From a virus: DNA of 21,997 nt. Positions 17,223-21,997 of this stretch are shown one piece after another (positions within the stretch are counted from its first letter, which is position 1; each line of letters opens with the position of its first letter). Location: IMG/VR virus record IMGVR_UViG_3300037961_006385, positions 4,777 through 26,773 of that record; one strand, written 5' to 3'. The notes beneath the pieces are model-generated. The model was not told the origin of the DNA. It saw only the letters and a program-made list of their open reading frames with translations, and ran no database searches. The position numbers and the translations under genes were made by a program.

Positions 17223-17277
17223 GAGAAAGCAGACACAACCATTTCATATCATTTTTGAAAAGATGGTTTGCTTTCTC
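17223..17277 (+). other. Long bulged stem-loop in the grx-downstream intergenic region
   Basis: Bases 17223-17231 (GAGAAAGCA) pair perfectly with 17269-17277 (TGCTTTCTC), and 17237-17242 (AACCAT) pair with 17263-17268 (ATGGTT), leaving one 5-base bulge: 15 pairs in all, in non-coding DNA. No T-run follows, so it is not a plain terminator. It may be an RNA processing site, a cis-regulatory leader or a small RNA. A smaller imperfect stem (about 17178-17200) precedes it. The rest of the 17163-17353 gap shows no convincing gene. Confidence 0.45.
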
Positions 17278-17353
17278 AATCGGGAAGTAAACATCTATTT
17301 TGAGTTTTCCTTTAATTCAAAAAAGAAGAAAAGAGTTTCCCGAGGTAAGAAAA

Positions 17354-17584
17354 ATGTTAGCAGCTAGTTTAGTTTTCGGTTCATTAATGACCGTATTGTT
17401 TTTAATCGTGGGACTTATAGGAGGTTGGACTGCAAGAGAATACATGATGAATTATCGGGAAGTACCAAGACCTCACCCCGAAATGTTTGATAATCAGGGT
17501 AACCTGATTCCAGATGAGGTCATTGCATTTAATTTTGAAAACTATTATGACGACAACGAAGAAAACACCGACGAAGAAAGCTAG
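17354..17584 (+). CDS. Small single-pass membrane protein
   Basis: A 76-residue protein with one N-terminal hydrophobic segment (about residues 3-24: SLVFGSLMTVLFLIVGLIGG) followed by a charged tail ending in a strongly acidic stretch (YYDDNEENTDEES). The Shine-Dalgarno CGAGGTAAG at 17341-17349 supports ATG 17354; an upstream in-frame ATG at 17300 would bring in a basic stretch and lacks a ribosome site. The likely topology is a short N terminus and a soluble C terminus. Similar one-helix proteins are common in cyanophages, but I cannot assign a function. Its end overlaps the next gene by 38 bases, indicating coupling. Confidence 0.65.
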   Translation: MLAASLVFGSLMTVLFLIVGLIGGWTAREYMMNYREVPRPHPEMFDNQGNLIPDEVIAFNFENYYDDNEENTDEES

Positions 17585-18152
17585 CACTGCCAAAGTATCA
17601 GCAAAATCTTCTACCAATTTAAATCTTCCCAGAAATCCTTTTGCATTTGAAATTTTTCACTTAGTCTCTAAACAGAGAAGCAAAGCAAAGAAGATTGAAA
17701 TTTTAAAAAAATATGAACAACCATGGGTTAAATCACTTTTGATTTGGAATTTTGATGAGTCCGTAGTATCCATGCTTCCAGAAGGTGAGGTTCCTTATTC
17801 TGGATTTGAAGATCAAGCATCATATAGTGGAACTCTTTCGACAAAAATTGATGAAGAGATTCGTAAAATGCATGAGACCGGATCATTTTCATTGGGGTCT
17901 GGTGATAAGCAAGGACATACAACTATTCGTAGAGAGGCAAAAAATTTCTACCATTTTGTGAAAGGTGGAAATGATGGATTGAAGAGTATCCGTCGTGAAA
18001 CTATGTTTATTAATTTGCTTGAAGGTCTTCATCCTCTAGAGGCAGAAATTATTTGTTTGGTTAAAGACAAAAAACTTTCCGACAAATATAAAATTACAAA
18101 AGACGTTGTTAGTGAAGCATATACCGATATTAATTGGGGAGGTCGTTCTTGA
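17547..18152 (+). CDS. Conserved T4-like phage protein, probably DUF6433
   Basis: A 201-residue protein with a basic Thr/Lys-rich leader (TTTKKTPTKKAST) followed by RNPFAFEIFHLVSKQRSKAKK, ILKKYEQPWVKSLLIWNFD and LLEGLHPLEAEIICLVKDK. I recognise this combination as a conserved hypothetical of T4-like cyanophages and pelagiphages that I believe is DUF6433; no function is established to my knowledge. I chose ATG 17547 over the in-frame ATG at 17514 because it gives the usual basic start and less overlap with the upstream gene (still 38 bases). The Lys-rich leader and helical body would fit nucleic-acid binding, but that is only a guess. It overlaps the next gene by 4 bases if that uses TTG. Confidence 0.65.
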   Translation: MTTTKKTPTKKASTAKVSAKSSTNLNLPRNPFAFEIFHLVSKQRSKAKKIEILKKYEQPWVKSLLIWNFDESVVSMLPEGEVPYSGFEDQASYSGTLSTKIDEEIRKMHETGSFSLGSGDKQGHTTIRREAKNFYHFVKGGNDGLKSIRRETMFINLLEGLHPLEAEIICLVKDKKLSDKYKITKDVVSEAYTDINWGGRS

Positions 18153-18412
18153 AACTCATGAAAGTACTTTTTGAAGACTGTGGTGAAGAACCTGCAGAGG
18201 ATCGAACACTCCCTAACAATTCGTTTCTTGTAGAATATAAAGTTGATGGTGTATCACACTATGACATTGCAGCTGCAGCAAAGCAGGTAGAAATCTTTGA
18301 TCATTATTATGATAAGTACAAGAAAGATTTCGTAACGATGAATCAGACAGAGGGTAGGGTTAATCCTAAACTCTATGGTGTAAAGGCACCCGAAACCAAA
18401 AAGCGAAAGTGA
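18149..18412 (+). CDS. Conserved small phage protein of unknown function
   Basis: The product is about 84-87 residues, beginning (MKL)MKVLFEDCGEEPAED, with a central NSFLVEYKVDGVSHYDIAAAA segment and a basic end KAPETKKRK. I do not recognise a domain. The start is uncertain: GGGGAGG (18136-18142) is ideally spaced for TTG 18149, which overlaps the upstream TGA, while ATG 18158 is 15 bases away from that site. I list the TTG on ribosome-site spacing. It is tightly coupled to the DUF6433-like gene and ends the operon before an early promoter region. Confidence 0.6.
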   Translation: MKLMKVLFEDCGEEPAEDRTLPNNSFLVEYKVDGVSHYDIAAAAKQVEIFDHYYDKYKKDFVTMNQTEGRVNPKLYGVKAPETKKRK

Positions 18413-18465
18413 TTCCAAAAATAGTCGAAAAAAAATTCCAGAAAAATTTTCGTCTGTAGGGTCGC

Positions 18466-18494
18466 TTGACTATATAATGTATGAGGTCTATAAT
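18466..18494 (+). promoter_or_regulatory. Near-consensus sigma-70-type early promoter
   Basis: TTGACT (18466-18471), exactly 17 bases, then TATAAT (18489-18494). This is the best host-type promoter in the window. Transcription would start near 18501, at the first bases of the riboswitch. The 50 bases before it (18413-18465) are A-rich and hold no recognisable gene. Confidence 0.85.
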
Positions 18495-18500
18495 AGGCCT

Positions 18501-18550
18501 GTCGTTCATCCCCTTAGGGGACGCAAGTAAGTCGCGGAACGGAGCGTTCA
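18501..18550 (+). ncRNA. Glutamine-II (Downstream-peptide) riboswitch
   Basis: The segment fits the Downstream-peptide RNA pattern known from marine cyanobacteria and phages. P1 is CGTTC (18503-18507) with GAACG (18537-18541), P2 is CCCC-TTA-GGGG (18510-18520), and the conserved GGGACGCAAGTAAG follows. A pseudoknot can form between GGACGC (18519-18524) and GCGTTC (18544-18549). The ribosome site GGAG (18541-18544) lies within the pairing region, so folding should control translation of the 54-residue gene at 18555. GAACG can alternatively pair with the second CGTTC (18545-18549), giving a competing hairpin. The class is assigned from the sequence pattern; ligand response is not shown. Confidence 0.75.
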
Positions 18551-18554
18551 TCTC

Positions 18555-18719
18555 ATGTTATTTGAATTATTACTCTATGTTGATTTAAAATGTACTGATG
18601 CAGCAGTAATGTTGGATCGTATAGAATCAAGTGAGTATTTGGATAATGTTGCTAAGGTGGAACTTATTGAAGTAATTCAAGAAGCAACTCCACATTGCAC
18701 ATGGGACGCAAACGACTGA
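18555..18719 (+). CDS. Riboswitch-controlled 54-residue peptide
   Basis: A 54-residue ORF, MLFELLLYVDLKCTDAAVML..., ending CTWDAND. It starts 6 bases after the riboswitch pseudoknot, with GGAG at 18541-18544 as a distant ribosome site. It is probably helical, mildly acidic and soluble, with two Cys (13, 48). It is the sort of short peptide for which the Downstream-peptide motif was named; function unknown. Its last codons (TGG GAC GCA AAC GAC TGA) coincide with a second riboswitch-like sequence, so this end may be constrained as RNA as well as protein. It is followed by a DUF4278 gene 67 bases downstream. Confidence 0.75.
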   Translation: MLFELLLYVDLKCTDAAVMLDRIESSEYLDNVAKVELIEVIQEATPHCTWDAND

Positions 18720-18778
18720 AGGAACGGGAAAACGGATCCTGCGAAAGCAGAGAAGGTTAATTTCACCTACTTCAGGAG
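18701..18778 (+). promoter_or_regulatory. Structured leader with partial glutamine-riboswitch-like repeat
   Basis: GGGACGCAA (18703-18711), 9 bases, GGAACGG (18721-18727) repeats with identical spacing the core of the riboswitch at 18518-18542. No matching CGTTC 5' strand is present. In addition CTGAAG (18716-18721) pairs with CTTCAG (18770-18775), which overlaps the AGGAG ribosome site (18774-18778) of the DUF4278 gene, and CTGC-GAAA-GCAG (18739-18750) forms a GNRA-capped hairpin in between. This suggests RNA control of the downstream start. Confidence 0.45.
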
Positions 18779-18786
18779 TAAAACAA

Positions 18787-18951
18787 ATGAACACGCTTAC
18801 ACTCATCAAAAAACAAATCGACAAGGCAGCAGCACTGCACAATGCACAAATCCATGTTACTAAGTATCGTGGAGTTGATTGTAAAGTGCATGAGGCACCT
18901 GAGGAAACTCATGGCACCTATTGCTACCGTGGTCGCACTTACGTAAAGTGA
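18787..18951 (+). CDS. DUF4278 family protein, PirA-like
   Basis: The 54-residue product has an N-terminal helical extension of about 24 residues, then TKYRGVDCKV and YCYRGRTYVK: two Y-R-G motifs (27-29 and 47-49) characteristic of the small cyanobacterial DUF4278 proteins. PirA of Synechocystis belongs to this family and binds the PII signalling protein to adjust arginine synthesis. The start is set by AGGAG 8 bases upstream. Its position behind a glutamine riboswitch supports a role in host nitrogen status, perhaps by occupying PII. The N-terminal extension differs from the short cyanobacterial form. PII binding is inferred, not visible. The next gene starts 1 base after its stop. Confidence 0.65.
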   Translation: MNTLTLIKKQIDKAAALHNAQIHVTKYRGVDCKVHEAPEETHGTYCYRGRTYVK

Positions 18952-18952
18952 T

Positions 18953-19045
18953 ATGGGAGCACTACAAATTGCTGGGATCGTATCCCTTGGTTCTGTAGCA
19001 TTCCTATCACTGATATATGGAGAGATTAGAGTTCTTTCCAAATAG
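18953..19045 (+). CDS. 30-residue single-helix membrane peptide
   Basis: ATG GGA GCA ... TAG encodes MGALQIAGIVSLGSVAFLSL followed by IYGEIRVLSK. Residues 4-22 form one hydrophobic helix with a short basic tail, the size and shape of small photosystem or cytochrome b6f subunits, though no specific match is recognised. It starts 1 base after the DUF4278 stop and ends 5 bases before a strong terminator, so it is the last gene of this early transcript. There is no separate Shine-Dalgarno sequence; expression probably depends on coupling. Confidence 0.55.
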   Translation: MGALQIAGIVSLGSVAFLSLIYGEIRVLSK

Positions 19046-19050
19046 TTACA

Positions 19051-19078
19051 AGAGAGGTTGAGAAACCTCTCTTTTTTT
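19051..19078 (+). terminator. Rho-independent terminator
   Basis: AGAGAGGTT (19051-19059), GAGA loop, AACCTCTCT (19064-19072): nine perfect pairs followed by an unbroken T-run to 19078. It closes the riboswitch/DUF4278 transcript. Confidence 0.9.
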
Positions 19079-19084
19079 ATAGTT

Positions 19085-19113
19085 TTGTAAAAAAGTAATG
19101 AAAGTTTTATAAT
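19085..19113 (+). promoter_or_regulatory. Sigma-70-type promoter for the Cys-rich peptide gene
   Basis: TTGTAA (19085-19090), 17 bases, TATAAT (19108-19113), immediately after the terminator. It would leave a leader of about 110 bases before ATG 19232, containing the imperfect inverted repeat GTATG...ATGAC / GTCATAC (about 19165-19202) but no gene. Confidence 0.6.
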
Positions 19114-19231
19114 TTATGTGTAAATAGGCACATTTTTGATATATAGTGGTAGAATTCAAAGAGGTATGCTTATGACCTGAGATCAAATTCTTTTGTCATA
19201 CTTGTAATGTGTAAAATTGCATGGAGGTGAT

Positions 19232-19402
19232 ATGCACAATATCATTTCTCGCAATCAATTAGCAGAGTGGATGCACATTGAGTGTACATTAAACCGATGC
19301 AACGAGGAACTCGATTTGGTTAATGACTACTTTGACTGCTTGATTGAATGCGATAATGACCAGGCGACATGTAAACGCATTTGTCGCAGAATTCTAAATT
19401 AG
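19232..19402 (+). CDS. Six-cysteine 56-residue peptide
   Basis: ATG 19232 has a strong Shine-Dalgarno GGAGG at 19223-19227. The product is helical and acidic with six Cys (18, 23, 36, 40, 47, 51) spaced C-x4-C, C-x3-C and C-x3-C. The twin C-x3-C layout would suit a disulfide-linked or metal-binding helical hairpin. There is no signal peptide, so in the cytoplasm metal binding or redox exchange is more likely than stable disulfides. I do not recognise the family. It has its own promoter and terminator, so it is an independent early unit. Confidence 0.6.
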   Translation: MHNIISRNQLAEWMHIECTLNRCNEELDLVNDYFDCLIECDNDQATCKRICRRILN

Positions 19403-19420
19403 TACTAAAATATAAAATAT

Positions 19421-19447
19421 AGAGGGGATTGATCACCCCTCTTTTTT
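19421..19447 (+). terminator. Rho-independent terminator
   Basis: AGAGGGG (19421-19427) pairs with CCCCTCT (19436-19442) around an 8-base loop, followed by a T-run to 19447. The loop contains TTGATC, which also serves as a candidate -35 for the next promoter. Confidence 0.85.
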
Positions 19448-19457
19448 ATGTTATAAT
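19429..19457 (+). promoter_or_regulatory. Promoter overlapping the terminator
   Basis: TTGATC (19429-19434, in the terminator loop), 17 bases, TATAAT (19452-19457) preceded by TG at 19449-19450 (extended -10). It lies 23 bases before ATG 19481, whose leader has no Shine-Dalgarno sequence. Confidence 0.6.
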
Positions 19458-19480
19458 GGATTGTGAAACAATAACTACAT

Positions 19481-19639
19481 ATGGATAAAGAACGACTAAA
19501 ACTGATTGTCCGTAATTTAGAATTACTTGTTGATGGTTTGAAGGCAGAAGTGTATTCTGATGTGGATGCGTATAAACCAAGAGAAGTTCCTTCAAGAAAA
19601 TTAGACTATGATGAAGTCTTTGAGGACGATGATGACTGA
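19481..19639 (+). CDS. Small conserved-type phage protein, 52 residues
   Basis: An intact ORF with a basic helical N terminus (MDKERLKLIVRNLELLVDGL) and an acidic end (EVFEDDDD). It begins 23 bases after a TATAAT element, without a Shine-Dalgarno sequence. Its stop overlaps the ATG of the next small gene by 8 bases, and the chain continues into thyX, so it is probably the first gene of the nucleotide-metabolism operon. I do not recognise a domain. The tight spacing and promoter position are the main support. Confidence 0.6.
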   Translation: MDKERLKLIVRNLELLVDGLKAEVYSDVDAYKPREVPSRKLDYDEVFEDDDD

Positions 19640-19802
19640 AACAAAAAGAGTAAAAGAACTTGTAAAAGTACTTGAAAGATTGATTAAACAAGATCATCTT
19701 TATGATCAAGAACGTATTCGAGAGATGAAGAAACAACTTAGTTCTATTAAAAAACAAGTTAAAGAACTGGAAAAACAAAACTCAAAAGGATTTGGTAAAT
19801 GA
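19632..19802 (+). CDS. Small coiled-coil protein, 56 residues
   Basis: The protein starts MTETKRVKELVKVLERLIKQ and is almost wholly charged helix with heptad-like Leu/Ile/Val spacing, rich in Lys and Glu, ending KQNSKGFGK; a short coiled coil is predicted. I chose ATG 19632 because it overlaps the upstream stop in the usual phage manner; an in-frame ATG at 19608 would add eight residues and a longer overlap. It overlaps thyX by 4 bases (AATGA), so translation is likely coupled. Function unknown. Confidence 0.6.
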   Translation: MTETKRVKELVKVLERLIKQDHLYDQERIREMKKQLSSIKKQVKELEKQNSKGFGK

Positions 19803-20434
19803 GCGTAAAATTAATTAGTGCAACTCCTGATGCAGAAAAGCACATGGCATATTGTGCCCGTGTAAGCAATCCTAATAATCAGGAAAACGAAAAGTTCTCT
19901 GGACTCCTCAAGTATTGTGTGAAGCATCAGCACTGGAGTATCTTTGAGCAAGCATATATGACTCTGGAGATTAATACTACTAGGGGAGTAGCAGCTCAAG
20001 TGCTGCGCCATCGTTCGTTCACATATCAAGAATTTTCACAACGCTATGCTGATTCTTCCCTACTCGCGGAGACGATCCCTCTACCTGAACTACGCCGTCA
20101 AGACACCAAGAATCGTCAGAATTCTATTGATGATATTGACCCGTTTGTCCGTCAGGAGTTCCAAATCAAAATGCAAAAGCACTTTGATGAGGGAATGAAA
20201 CTCTATAAAGAAATGCTAGATGCATCGATTGCAAAGGAATGTGCTCGCTTTGTGCTTCCTTTGGCAACGCCAACAAGAATTTACATGACGGGATCAGTGC
20301 GCTCATGGATTCATTATATCGATTTGCGTTCTGCAAATGGCACACAGAAGGAGCATATGGACATTGCTTTAGGTGCCAAGAAGATCTTTATTGAACAGTT
20401 TCCTGCCGTTGCGGAAGCAATGGAGTGGGTCTAA
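19799..20434 (+). CDS. thyX: Flavin-dependent thymidylate synthase ThyX
   Basis: The 211-residue protein makes dTMP from dUMP using methylenetetrahydrofolate, with FAD/NADPH for reduction. The ThyX signature is at residues 70-82 (RHRSFTYQEFSQR; the family form is RHRxxSxNExSxR, here with Thr and Gln at two variable-tolerant positions). CARFVLPLATPTRIY and SWIHYIDLRSANGTQKEH supply the C-terminal substrate-binding part with the conserved Leu-Arg. Length fits phage ThyX. Phages use it to boost thymidine supply for genome replication; marine cyanophages commonly carry it. It is translationally coupled to the small gene before it and precedes a conserved hypothetical by 24 bases. Confidence 0.95.
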   Translation: MSVKLISATPDAEKHMAYCARVSNPNNQENEKFSGLLKYCVKHQHWSIFEQAYMTLEINTTRGVAAQVLRHRSFTYQEFSQRYADSSLLAETIPLPELRRQDTKNRQNSIDDIDPFVRQEFQIKMQKHFDEGMKLYKEMLDASIAKECARFVLPLATPTRIYMTGSVRSWIHYIDLRSANGTQKEHMDIALGAKKIFIEQFPAVAEAMEWV

Positions 20435-20458
20435 ATACAACATATTGAATTCATAACG

Positions 20459-20710
20459 ATGGCAACATACCCTGTGGTAAACACCAAAACTGGTGAGCAA
20501 AAAGAAGTGAAAATGAGTATTCACGAATGGGATCAGTGGCGTAAAGACAATCCAGATTGGCTTAGAGATTACTCTGATCCATCAACTATGCCTGGTGTGG
20601 GTGAAGTTGGTGAATGGCAAAATAAACTAGTGGCAAGAAATCCAGGATGGAATGATGTTTTAGGAAGAGCAGCAAAAATGCCCGGTTCAAAAGTAAAAAA
20701 AATTAGTTAG
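20459..20710 (+). CDS. Conserved cyanophage hypothetical protein, 83 residues
   Basis: The protein starts MATYPVVNTKTGEQKEVKMS, then IHEWDQWRKDNPDWLRDYSD and a Gly/Pro/Trp-rich segment ending in a basic tail (KMPGSKVKKIS). The pattern TGE-KEV-MSIHEWD-W--DNPDW resembles a widespread small protein of T4-like marine phages whose role is not known to me. The opening NTKTGEQKEV resembles the first half of FmdB-type zinc-ribbon proteins but has no cysteines, so no zinc site. It lies between thyX and phoH with a 1-base gap to phoH and is clearly part of the operon. Confidence 0.7.
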   Translation: MATYPVVNTKTGEQKEVKMSIHEWDQWRKDNPDWLRDYSDPSTMPGVGEVGEWQNKLVARNPGWNDVLGRAAKMPGSKVKKIS

Positions 20711-20711
20711 T

Positions 20712-21476
20712 ATGGCAAGAAGAAAAAGAGCATCTGCAAAGGACGATCAACCAATCGGAGTTGGTCTTACAACAAAACAGATGAAGAGAAAAAAACCACT
20801 AAGTTCCAATTACTTAGTTGATATTGACCCATTATCTGATAATCAAAAAAGATTGTTTGACTCATATACAGAGGGAAAACATCTAATTGCATACGGTTGT
20901 GCTGGAACGGGAAAAACCTTTATTACTCTTTTCAATGCATTACGAGATGTTCTTGATGAGAGAACACCTTATGAGAGAATTTATCTTGTAAGGTCATTGG
21001 TTGCCACTAGAGAAATTGGATTCCTTCCTGGTGATCATGATGACAAGGCAGATATTTACCAAATTCCTTATAAGAATATGGTGAAGTATATGTTCCAGAT
21101 GCCTAGTGATGCAGATTTTGAGATGCTTTATGGCAATCTTAAGTCCCAGGATACAATTAAGTTCTGGAGCACATCATTCCTTCGTGGAACAACTCTTGAC
21201 AATTCAATTATTATTGTTGATGAATTCCAAAATCTAAATTTTCACGAACTTGATAGTATTATTACGAGAGTTGGTGAAAATAGTAGAATCTGTTTCTGTG
21301 GTGATGCACGTCAATCTGATTTAAGTAAATCAAATGAAAGAAATGGTATTCATGACTTTATGAATATCTTGCGTAAAATGCCATCATTTGATATAATCGA
21401 ATTTGGAATTGATGATATCGTTCGTTCCGGTCTTGTCAAAGAATATATTACAGCAAAAATTGAAGCAGGTTTTTAA
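20712..21476 (+). CDS. phoH: PhoH-like P-loop ATPase
   Basis: The 254-residue protein has a Walker A at residues 62-69 (GCAGTGKT), Walker B at about 166-171 (IIIVDEFQN) and a sensor-like CFCGDARQSD at 195-204, in the order of PhoH/helicase superfamily 1-like ATPases. The basic N terminus (MARRKRASAK) is also typical of cyanophage PhoH. In bacteria some phoH genes belong to the phosphate-starvation regulon; the phage role is not settled and an RNA- or nucleic-acid-linked ATPase function is likely. It overlaps the exonuclease gene by one base, suggesting a shared nucleic-acid task. No Pho box is visible here. Confidence 0.9.
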   Translation: MARRKRASAKDDQPIGVGLTTKQMKRKKPLSSNYLVDIDPLSDNQKRLFDSYTEGKHLIAYGCAGTGKTFITLFNALRDVLDERTPYERIYLVRSLVATREIGFLPGDHDDKADIYQIPYKNMVKYMFQMPSDADFEMLYGNLKSQDTIKFWSTSFLRGTTLDNSIIIVDEFQNLNFHELDSIITRVGENSRICFCGDARQSDLSKSNERNGIHDFMNILRKMPSFDIIEFGIDDIVRSGLVKEYITAKIEAGF

Positions 21477-21997
21477 TGTTTAATCATGTTGATATTGATC
21501 TCCCTCAACTTGAGAGAGAAACGATTGATGGGGTAAGATACTATTCTGTTCCTGATGAAGAAGAACTTCTCCGACTGGTCTCCATCACTTCGGTGACCAG
21601 TCATTTTAATAAGGAGATTTTTGTTAAATGGCGTAAAAAAGTAGGAGTTGAAGAAGCAGATCGCATCACGAAAAAGGCAACAAGTCGTGGTACAGATATG
21701 CACACTCTGACTGAGCATTTTCTGAAGAATGAAGAACTACCAAAGGTTCAACCTATCTCAGATTTTCTTTTTAAGATTTCTAAATCTCATCTGAATAAGA
21801 TTGACAATATTCATGCACTTGAAGGTTCCCTATATAGTAAACAACTTGGTATTGCCGGAACGGTTGATTGTATTGCCGAATATGAAGGCGAACTAGCAAT
21901 AATTGATTTCAAAACATCCAAGAAACCGAAACCACGAGAGTGGATCGAACACTATTTTGTACAGTGCATGGCATATGGTTGTATGCTGTACGAACTG
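21476..21997 (+). CDS. PD-(D/E)XK exonuclease (3' partial)
   Basis: The frame opens with ATG 21476, overlapping the phoH TAA by one base, and runs 174 codons to the window end without a stop. The visible product contains RGTDMHTLTEHFL (about residues 72-84), then LEGSLYSKQLGIAGTVDCIAE, IIDFKTSKKPKP and YFVQCMAYG. These correspond to the RecB-like nuclease core: Glu, Asp of GTVD, the D-F-K metal/catalytic triad end, and the Gln-x2-x-x-Tyr motif. T4-like cyanophages encode such an exonuclease, probably for host DNA breakdown or recombination. Most of the catalytic core is inside the window; only the C terminus is missing. Confidence 0.85.
   Translation, partial: MFNHVDIDLPQLERETIDGVRYYSVPDEEELLRLVSITSVTSHFNKEIFVKWRKKVGVEEADRITKKATSRGTDMHTLTEHFLKNEELPKVQPISDFLFKISKSHLNKIDNIHALEGSLYSKQLGIAGTVDCIAEYEGELAIIDFKTSKKPKPREWIEHYFVQCMAYGCMLYEL

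Noticed and set aside
17213-17290. 25-codon frame starting ATGGAGGTAAGAG
   Set aside because: Very short, no upstream ribosome site, and it coincides with the stem-loop whose pairing better explains the sequence.
17119-17367. 82-codon frame across the grx/membrane-protein gap
   Set aside because: It starts inside glutaredoxin, has Lys/Asn/Phe-rich composition typical of non-coding A+T-rich DNA, and crosses the stem-loop.
18433-18452. A/T-rich palindrome-like CGAAAA...TTTTCG before the early promoter
   Set aside because: Mostly A-T pairs with no clear T-run; too weak to call a terminator.
18701-18760. 19-codon basic frame MGRKRLKERENG... overlapping the peptide gene end
   Set aside because: No ribosome site and the DNA is better explained as the repeated riboswitch-like core; it could be reconsidered if conserved in relatives.
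18627-19041. Reverse-strand frames across the early cassette
   Set aside because: They run opposite three small forward genes with good starts and a forward terminator; no reverse promoter or ribosome site is seen.

Overview
This looks like part of an A+T-rich T4-like cyanophage (marine Synechococcus/Prochlorococcus myovirus). The evidence is the combination of a repeat-rich tail-fibre-type protein, 2-oxoglutarate/Fe(II) oxygenases, glutaredoxin, ThyX, PhoH and a PD-(D/E)XK exonuclease, all closely packed on the + strand. A glutamine-II (Downstream-peptide) riboswitch and a DUF4278/PirA-like gene point to a cyanobacterial host. No photosynthesis gene, tRNA, CRISPR array or insertion sequence was seen. 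Host assignment is an inference from gene content.

Region 1 (1-16872), virion adhesins and modifying enzymes. A giant fibre-like protein (5' end outside the window, no stop in frame back to base 1) carries an internal cupredoxin domain with a full set of type-1 copper ligands. It is followed by two very large proteins built only from kelch-like blades. By direct count they hold 18 and 24 blades, divided by a recurring linker into three and four modules of exactly six blades, which predicts strings of six-bladed propellers. Between and after them are a GT-A glycosyltransferase, a GT-B glycosyltransferase fused to an unknown C-terminal domain, a DUF6445-type protein that has lost its iron and 2-oxoglutarate ligands, an intact DUF6445-type enzyme and a prolyl-4-hydroxylase-like enzyme. 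A reasonable inference is that these enzymes modify the fibre/propeller proteins or host surface glycans.

Region 2 (16914-18412), small and auxiliary genes: glutaredoxin, a structured 191-base intergenic segment, a single-pass membrane protein, a conserved basic phage protein (probably DUF6433) and a small conserved hypothetical. The last three overlap and are probably translationally coupled.

Region 3 (18466-19447), early regulatory cassette. A near-consensus host-type promoter (TTGACT, 17 bases, TATAAT) fires directly into a glutamine-II riboswitch, followed by a 54-residue peptide gene, a partial riboswitch-like repeat, a 54-residue DUF4278 (PirA-like) gene, a 30-residue membrane peptide and a strong terminator. 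A second promoter/gene/terminator unit encodes a six-cysteine peptide. This cassette could let the phage sense and alter host nitrogen metabolism.

Region 4 (19429-21997), nucleotide and DNA metabolism: two tiny proteins, ThyX, a conserved 83-residue protein, PhoH and the start of a PD-(D/E)XK exonuclease cut by the window end. Start/stop overlaps of 1-8 bases or 1-base gaps suggest one or two operons.
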